This document shows positions 60,301 to 64,000 of a stretch of DNA of 64,000 nucleotides, one piece after another. Every line of letters begins with the position of its first letter. The first letter of the stretch is position 1. The position numbers and the translations under genes are program-made. Source of the DNA: an uncultured Corynebacterium sp. (GTDB lineage Bacteria > Actinomycetota > Actinomycetes > Mycobacteriales > Mycobacteriaceae); contig NZ_CAMQAZ010000007.1 of the NCBI RefSeq assembly GCF_946998835.1, positions 1-64,000 of the forward strand, read 5' to 3'. The notes below the pieces were generated by a model. That model saw only the letters and a program-made list of their open reading frames with translations. It made no database searches and was not told the origin of the DNA.

Positions 60301-61976
60301 GTAATGGACTTTTCGCGCAGGGAGTCCAACGGCGGGTTGGTCACCTGTGCGAACCGCTGTGAGAAGAAGTCGAACAGCATGCGAGGGCGGTTGGATAGAG
60401 CCGCAATCGGTGTATCCGAGCCCATCGAACCCAAACCTTCCGCGCCGGTGAGAGCCATCGGGCGGATGATGAGGTCAACGTCCTCCTCGGTGATACCGAA
60501 GACGCGCTGGCGCAACACCGCGCGAGCATGCGGCATGTACTGGTAGCGCTCTCGTGGCAGATCAGTGATGTCGACCAGACCCTCTTTGACCCATTCCTCG
60601 TACGGACCAGTGGCGGCCAGTGTGGATTTAATCTCCTTGTCCTCAATGATTCGACCGGCCTTCATGTCGACCAAGAACATCCGGCCTGGCTGCACGCGAG
60701 TTCGCTGCACAATTTGCTCCGGTGGGATGTTCAGGACACCGGCCTCGGAAGCCATGACCACCAGGCCCTCGTCGGTAACCCAGATGCGCCCCGGGCGCAG
60801 GCCATTGCGGTCCAGGGTGGCACCGATGACCTGGCCGTCGGTAAAGCAGATGGCGGCAGGGCCATCCCACGGCTCCATCAGGCAAGTGTGGTACTCGTAG
60901 AAGGCGCGGACCTCGGGGCTGAGGTTATCGTCATGCTCCCAGGCCTGCGGAACCATCATCATGACCGCATGCGGGAGACTGCGACCACCGAGATGTAGCA
61001 GCTCCAGGGCCTCGTCGAAACGCGCGGTGTCGGAACCGTTGGGGTCGCACACCGGCAGCGCGCGGTCGATATTGCCCAGCTTGCCAGAGCGAATCAGCGA
61101 CTCGCGGGCGCGCATCCAGTTCTCGTTGCCGCGCACGGTGTTGATTTCACCGTTGTGGGCGACGTAGCGGTACGGGTGCGCCAGTGGCCAGGACGGGAAA
61201 GTGTTGGTGGAAAAGCGCGAGTGCACGATAGCCAGCGCAGAGGTGACTTCCTTCTGCTGCAGGTCAAGGTAGAAATCCTTCAACTGCGGGGTGGTCAGCA
61301 TGCCCTTGTAGACGATTGTGCGACTGGACAGCGACGGGAAGTACACAGTGTCGCCACCGGAGCCCTCGCCAGCCCCCTGTTCACCAAGCTCGCGCTCGCA
61401 GCGCTTGCGCAGGAAGAACATCTTGCGGTCGAGGTCAATGTCGCTGAGCTGACGGCCCTCGTAGTTCTTCGCGGTGACGAAGAGCTGACGCAGCACCGGC
61501 ATGGCCTGACGAGCCATCTGCCCAAGCCCCTCAGCGTTGATTGGCACATCGCGCCATGCCAGGATCTCAATGCCCTCTTCAGCGCAGATGTCCTCGATGG
61601 CGCGAATGGCGTCGAGAGTGGCCATGCGCGATTGCGGCAGGAATGCGATACCGGTGGCATAAGTGCCGGCCGGCGGCAGAATGATGCCTTCCTTGCTCAG
61701 CTCAGCACGGTAATAGGCATCCGGCACCTGAATGAGAATGCCGGCACCGTCGCCGGTGGTCTTCTCAGCGCCAGCAGCACCGCGGTGGTCGAGGTTGACC
61801 AGCGCCTGGATACCCTTTTCCACAATGTCGTGGGTCTGGCGACCGTAAATGTCGGCAACAAAGGCCACGCCACACGCATCGTGCTCGTTTGCCGGGTGAT
61901 AGAGGCCTTCCCTCTGGTGACCACGAGGCAATGTGGTCGTTGTTTCGTTCAGCGTCATGGCTGTCTCGGCTGTCAT
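57336..61976 (-). CDS. gltB: glutamate synthase large subunit
   Basis: A 1546-aa enzyme making two glutamates from glutamine and 2-oxoglutarate. Residues 1-34 are a propeptide and Cys35 (HDACGVAF) the N-terminal nucleophile of the amidotransferase domain. The central and FMN-binding domains show [19 protein letters not shown] and [12 protein letters not shown], then the 3Fe-4S cysteines in [13 protein letters not shown]. The last 250 residues are the GXGXG beta-helix. ATG 61976 has AAGGGG at 8 bases; an 11-codon upstream TTG extension is unlikely. Ammonium assimilation in corynebacteria is under AmtR; only a weak ATCTAT half-site is seen upstream. Confidence 0.95.
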   Translation of the reverse strand: MTAETAMTLNETTTTLPRGHQREGLYHPANEHDACGVAFVADIYGRQTHDIVEKGIQALVNLDHRGAAGAEKTTGDGAGILIQVPDAYYRAELSKEGIILPPAGTYATGIAFLPQSRMATLDAIRAIEDICAEEGIEILAWRDVPINAEGLGQMARQAMPVLRQLFVTAKNYEGRQLSDIDLDRKMFFLRKRCERELGEQGAGEGSGGDTVYFPSLSSRTIVYKGMLTTPQLKDFYLDLQQKEVTSALAIVHSRFSTNTFPSWPLAHPYRYVAHNGEINTVRGNENWMRARESLIRSGKLGNIDRALPVCDPNGSDTARFDEALELLHLGGRSLPHAVMMMVPQAWEHDDNLSPEVRAFYEYHTCLMEPWDGPAAICFTDGQVIGATLDRNGLRPGRIWVTDEGLVVMASEAGVLNIPPEQIVQRTRVQPGRMFLVDMKAGRIIEDKEIKSTLAATGPYEEWVKEGLVDITDLPRERYQYMPHARAVLRQRVFGITEEDVDLIIRPMALTGAEGLGSMGSDTPIAALSNRPRMLFDFFSQRFAQVTNPPLDSLREKSITSMNTLLGAETNILEPTADAARRIRLEHPILDNHDFVTLCRAGKNEEYSEFRAEVISGLYPVARGGRGMRNAIRRVRREVSEAIDRGARLIVLSDRESNERFAPIPSLLLTSAVHHHLVEERTRTRASLIIEAGDAREVHHMAMLLGFGADAINPYMAFETIDELRMKDQLGELTLDQACSNYCKAASKGVLKVMSKMGIASLQSYRGAQLADTVGLSQEFLDEYFTGAVSPLEGIGLDEVAEDVAARHRSAFLPRPEEQAHRELDLGGEYKWRREGEYHLFNPETIYTLQHATRTGQYAVFRDYTNKVDEQTKQLATLRGMLEFASDREPIDIEEVEPVSSIVKRFSTGAMSYGSISAEAHETLAIAMNRLGGMSNSGEGGEDPDRFEMEANGDWKRSAIKQVASGRFGVTSHYLSNCTDIQIKMAQGAKPGEGGQLPPNKIYPWIAEVRITTPGVGLISPPPHHDIYSIEDLAQLIYDLKNANPRARIHVKLVSEQGVGTVAAGVSKAHADVVLISGHDGGTGASPLTSLKHAGGPWELGLAETQQTLMLNGLRDRIRVQCDGQLKTGRDVVVAMLLGAEEFGFATAPLVVEGCVMMRVCHLDTCPVGIATQNPKLRSKFTGRAEHVVNFFTFIAQQVREYLAELGFRTIDEAVGHAECLRPRKDLDNLPRVAKLDLERILHVAESPFFADQDSYCTKAQDHGLEGALDERLIDEAQPALRTARANGLAPTPVALHHAISNVNRSVGTRLGYEVTKVAGKQGLADDSIVVNLLGSAGNSLGAFLPAGVTIKLEGDANDFVGKGLCGGKIVVRPSRSAPPTADLATDTIAGNVIGFGATSGEIFVRGTVGERFCVRNSGATAVVEGIGNHGCEYMTGGRVVVAGPVGHNFGAGMSGGIAYLLDTEATRANINTELVDIMPLGDEDISWLEATLSKHRKLTGSKTRFPSAQFIKIMPRDYARILDVVAKAKDNDADIDEAIMEAVSNG

Positions 61977-62284
61977 AGCTGTTTTCCCCTTATAGGTGCA
62001 ATGTGCCAATTGGGGGACACGGGTTATCTATATTTCCAACTGCTTTAACAATGCACTTTCATCTAGGCGTATCGCAATACGTAATTAGGGATTTAGCCAT
62101 AGTTGCCCACCCCCGAAGGAGCTAGGTTGACAGTGCCATTCGATAAAAACCGGGCTTTTACTACCGGTTTTAACTTCAACTCCCCCTAATCGAGCTACCA
62201 CCCCCGCAAACTGTGCACAAATGTTCGATTTACTTACCCGAATCCGCCAGCGTCCCATCCGCCTTCGCCGCTATGGTTAGCTCC
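61977..62284. other. divergent control region of gltB and the HNH gene
   Basis: Gene-free. It contains the palindrome CGTATCGCAATACG (62068-62081), the inverted repeat AAAACCGG/CCGGTTTT (62146-62153, 62164-62171) and a TATGGT hexamer at 62272-62277. Some of these should control gltBD. Confidence 0.6.
62146..62171. promoter_or_regulatory. inverted repeat AAAACCGG / CCGGTTTT
   Basis: Perfect 8-bp arms with a 10-base spacer, about 170 bp before the gltB start. It does not match the AmtR box I know and could be a different operator for either gene. Confidence 0.5.
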
Positions 62285-63136
62285 ATGCTCGCCAACTGTC
62301 GCCCCCACTCGCCCCTACACGGCATTGCCCTCCTCGCCGGCAGCGTCCTCGTCGGCGCTGCGACAATCCTCAGCGGTTGCACAACCCCCACTCCCCTCAC
62401 CTCAGAGAGCCAGTCACACAGCCCCGCCCCGGCACCGACACCTGCATTCACGCCGGAACCCGTGGAGCCCGCGCCCGAGGTCTCCGAAGTCCCCGAGGTC
62501 CCCGAAGCGCCAGAACTGCTGCCTATCGACGGCATCCGCAGCGCCCTCACCCAGCTGGAAATAAAGGGGCGTGCGCCAAAAACTGGCTACTCGCGCGACC
62601 AGTTTGGGCAGCGCTGGAGCGATGATGTCTCGGCGGAGTTCGGGCATAACGGTTGCGACACGCGGAATGACATTTTGAATCGTGACCTTATTAATAAGGA
62701 GTACAAACCAAATACTCGCGATTGCGTCGTACTTTCGGGGCAATTGCTGGACCCCTACACCGGAGCGACGATTGAGTTCCAGCGCGGCCGCGACACCTCT
62801 TCGGCAGTACAGATTGACCATGTCGTGGCTTTAAGCGATGCCTGGCAGAAAGGCGCCCAGCAACTCCCGCCGGAGGTTCGACAGGACTTCGCCAATGACC
62901 CCCTCAACCTCCTGGCGGTCGACGGCCCAGCCAATCAACAAAAACGGGATAGCGATGCCGCATCATGGCTGCCCGCCAACAAACCATTTCGCTGTCAGTA
63001 CGTCGCCCGCCAGGTAGCGGTTAAGCGGAAGTACAACCTGTGGGTCACCCAAGCAGAGCATGATGCCATGGACCGCTGGCTCTCCACCTGCACACCAGAA
63101 GACGAGCCGGCACTCGCCGCATTAACCCCTAATTAG
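62285..63136 (+). CDS. secreted HNH-nuclease lipoprotein
   Basis: A 283-aa protein with a lipoprotein signal peptide (LSGC lipobox) and a Pro/Glu-rich spacer of about 45 residues, then a DUF1524/GmrSD-C-like HNH domain: VQIDHVVALSDAW, NDPLNLLAV and KRDSDAASWLP contain the His-Asn-His metal site. Cysteines CDTRND, RDCVVLSG and FRCQY likely form disulfides. It should be a wall-anchored extracellular nuclease for DNA uptake as nutrient or barrier. ATG 62285 was chosen because TATGGT ends 7 bases before it; ATG 62273 is in the same frame. Confidence 0.85.
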   Translation: MLANCRPHSPLHGIALLAGSVLVGAATILSGCTTPTPLTSESQSHSPAPAPTPAFTPEPVEPAPEVSEVPEVPEAPELLPIDGIRSALTQLEIKGRAPKTGYSRDQFGQRWSDDVSAEFGHNGCDTRNDILNRDLINKEYKPNTRDCVVLSGQLLDPYTGATIEFQRGRDTSSAVQIDHVVALSDAWQKGAQQLPPEVRQDFANDPLNLLAVDGPANQQKRDSDAASWLPANKPFRCQYVARQVAVKRKYNLWVTQAEHDAMDRWLSTCTPEDEPALAALTPN

Positions 63137-63674
63137 GGCAGACCTTCCCAGCAGCCACCATGATCCCTTTTCCGGCCAAGCGGCAGGGAGCGCGCCACTA
63201 TATGACTACACATCCGTAACCCATTCCTCCCCGGCAGCCGACACCTTTCCATTCCTAGGAGATTTCCTGGCCCCTAATTTTTGGGGGCGAGCAACATTCA
63301 CTCCCTCATCGACAATCAACACGATCCAGGCGAAAACTTCGAGCCCTACAGCGTCGGAGGTACCAATGTCGAGGTTTATTTTCGACACCACTCCGTTATC
63401 ATTTCGTTACACTTGGCCCTCTTGGCTGTTTATCGCCGCCTGGTAACACTGTATCCTTTGGCTCACACTCGGCAGGTCGTCAGTCGTAAGGCAGTGCGCA
63501 CATAATTTGCGCATTATTTCGATTTCTTTGTGAAAACTATTTTTTAGCGAGGCTATGCTCTGTTAGAGTTTCATTGTTACAAAAGGGCACTATCGTGGCA
63601 GATGTTTTTCATGTGACCGATGTTGCGTAGTGTTGCTAATTTCGATAGTTCATCATTTTGGAGGATTCCCACTC
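63137..63674. other. 538-bp gene-free region before the acyl-CoA synthetase
   Basis: No credible gene on either strand. Seen: a GCCCC/GGGGC hairpin (about 63270-63288) that may end the HNH transcript, two TGCGCA palindromes near 63495-63513, and ACTATCG/CGATAGT (63589-63595, 63643-63649) flanking the likely promoter. A long leader of the downstream gene is possible. Confidence 0.5.
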
Positions 63675-64000
63675 ATGGCAGCTGAAATGAAGGCTCCGCA
63701 AGTACCGCGAGGTCTCCAAATCAAGGCTCTTTTCCAATCGGTTGCACCTCTCATGCGCACCGGCGCCCTACACATGACGCCGAAGCAAGCCCCAAAGATG
63801 CTCGATTACCTGCGTCGCTTGAAGTTCTCCGTCGCCAGCCTGATTTCGATGGGCGCGTTGCGCTACCCAGATCGCCTGGCCCTAGTAGATGATGACGGCG
63901 AACTGACCTACACCCAGCTGCTGGACAACGCCCACGCATTGGCCCGCGCCATGATGGATCGCGGCATGACTGAAAAGTCCAGCTTCGGTGTCATCGCCCG
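63675..64000 (+). CDS. acyl-CoA synthetase (FadD-like), 5' part only
   Basis: The first 108 codons of an AMP-forming ligase. N-terminal part: MGALRYPDRLALVDDDGELTYTQLLDNAHALARAM, where the strand DELTYxQL is the usual start of the adenylating domain. ATG 63675 has GGAGG 11 bases upstream. The ATP-binding and catalytic motifs lie beyond the window, so substrate and intactness cannot be judged. Confidence 0.8.
   Translation, partial: MAAEMKAPQVPRGLQIKALFQSVAPLMRTGALHMTPKQAPKMLDYLRRLKFSVASLISMGALRYPDRLALVDDDGELTYTQLLDNAHALARAMMDRGMTEKSSFGVIA

Noticed and set aside
58905..60362. 485-codon plus-strand open frame
   Set aside because: Antisense shadow of gltB, with no family motifs and no ribosome site.

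Overview
The window looks like a chromosome segment of a Corynebacterium or close relative. It carries a nearly complete arabinogalactan set: a Wzm/Wzt exporter, GlfT1, GlfT2, a GtrA-family Rv3789-like protein, DprE1, DprE2, AftA and one Emb arabinosyltransferase. Gene order resembles the Rv3777-Rv3793 region of Mycobacterium tuberculosis, and having a single Emb is the corynebacterial pattern. Many genes start a few bases after a TAnnnT hexamer with no Shine-Dalgarno, as expected for leaderless actinobacterial transcripts. I cannot name the species. All assignments are by eye; no database search was run.

Layout. 1-5.8 kb: three tRNA genes, a HisC/Pat-type aminotransferase, a lipoprotein with serine beta-lactamase-fold motifs, a membrane-anchored protein, and two secreted proteins sharing SPGL repeats. 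6-11.8 kb: a quinone-reductase-like enzyme, a class V aminotransferase-like protein without its PLP lysine, then wzm-wzt-glfT1. 11.8-13.8 kb: a small accessory islet with a 21-bp phased repeat array, a DUF559-type nuclease remnant, a RelBE-type toxin-antitoxin pair and several palindromes. 13.8-27.9 kb: membrane protein, glfT2, gtrA (minus strand), three poorly known genes, then dprE1-dprE2-aftA-emb and a Nudix-LOG fusion (plus strand). These genes make decaprenyl-phosphoryl-arabinose, export and extend galactan, and add arabinose to it.

28-39.4 kb: a secreted GH25 muramidase, an M13 metallopeptidase, and a deoxynucleoside salvage unit: a SorC/DeoR-type regulator, NupC, Cdd, DeoA, DeoC and a phosphosugar mutase, with a YihY membrane protein in between. 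39.5-43.6 kb: an isocitrate/isopropylmalate dehydrogenase homologue; an NYN-domain nuclease gene whose leader can form a pseudoknot over its ribosome binding site and encodes a 14-codon overlapping ORF; a two-domain VOC protein; an S4 protein; an HPP membrane protein.

43.6-55.8 kb: a seven-gene minus-strand Wzx/Wzy polysaccharide locus (nucleotide-sugar dehydratase, aminotransferase, ATP-grasp enzyme, epimerase, PglC-like transferase fused to a GT4, Wzy with an acidic tail, Wzx), with an LCP ligase divergent from it. It predicts an amino-sugar-initiated surface polymer. 55.8-64 kb: gltBD, a secreted HNH-nuclease lipoprotein, and the start of an acyl-CoA synthetase cut by the window edge.

The strongest candidates for something undescribed are the NYN leader (40.8 kb), the polysaccharide locus with its ATP-grasp enzyme and PglC-GT4 fusion, and the 21-bp phased repeat with a related dispersed element.
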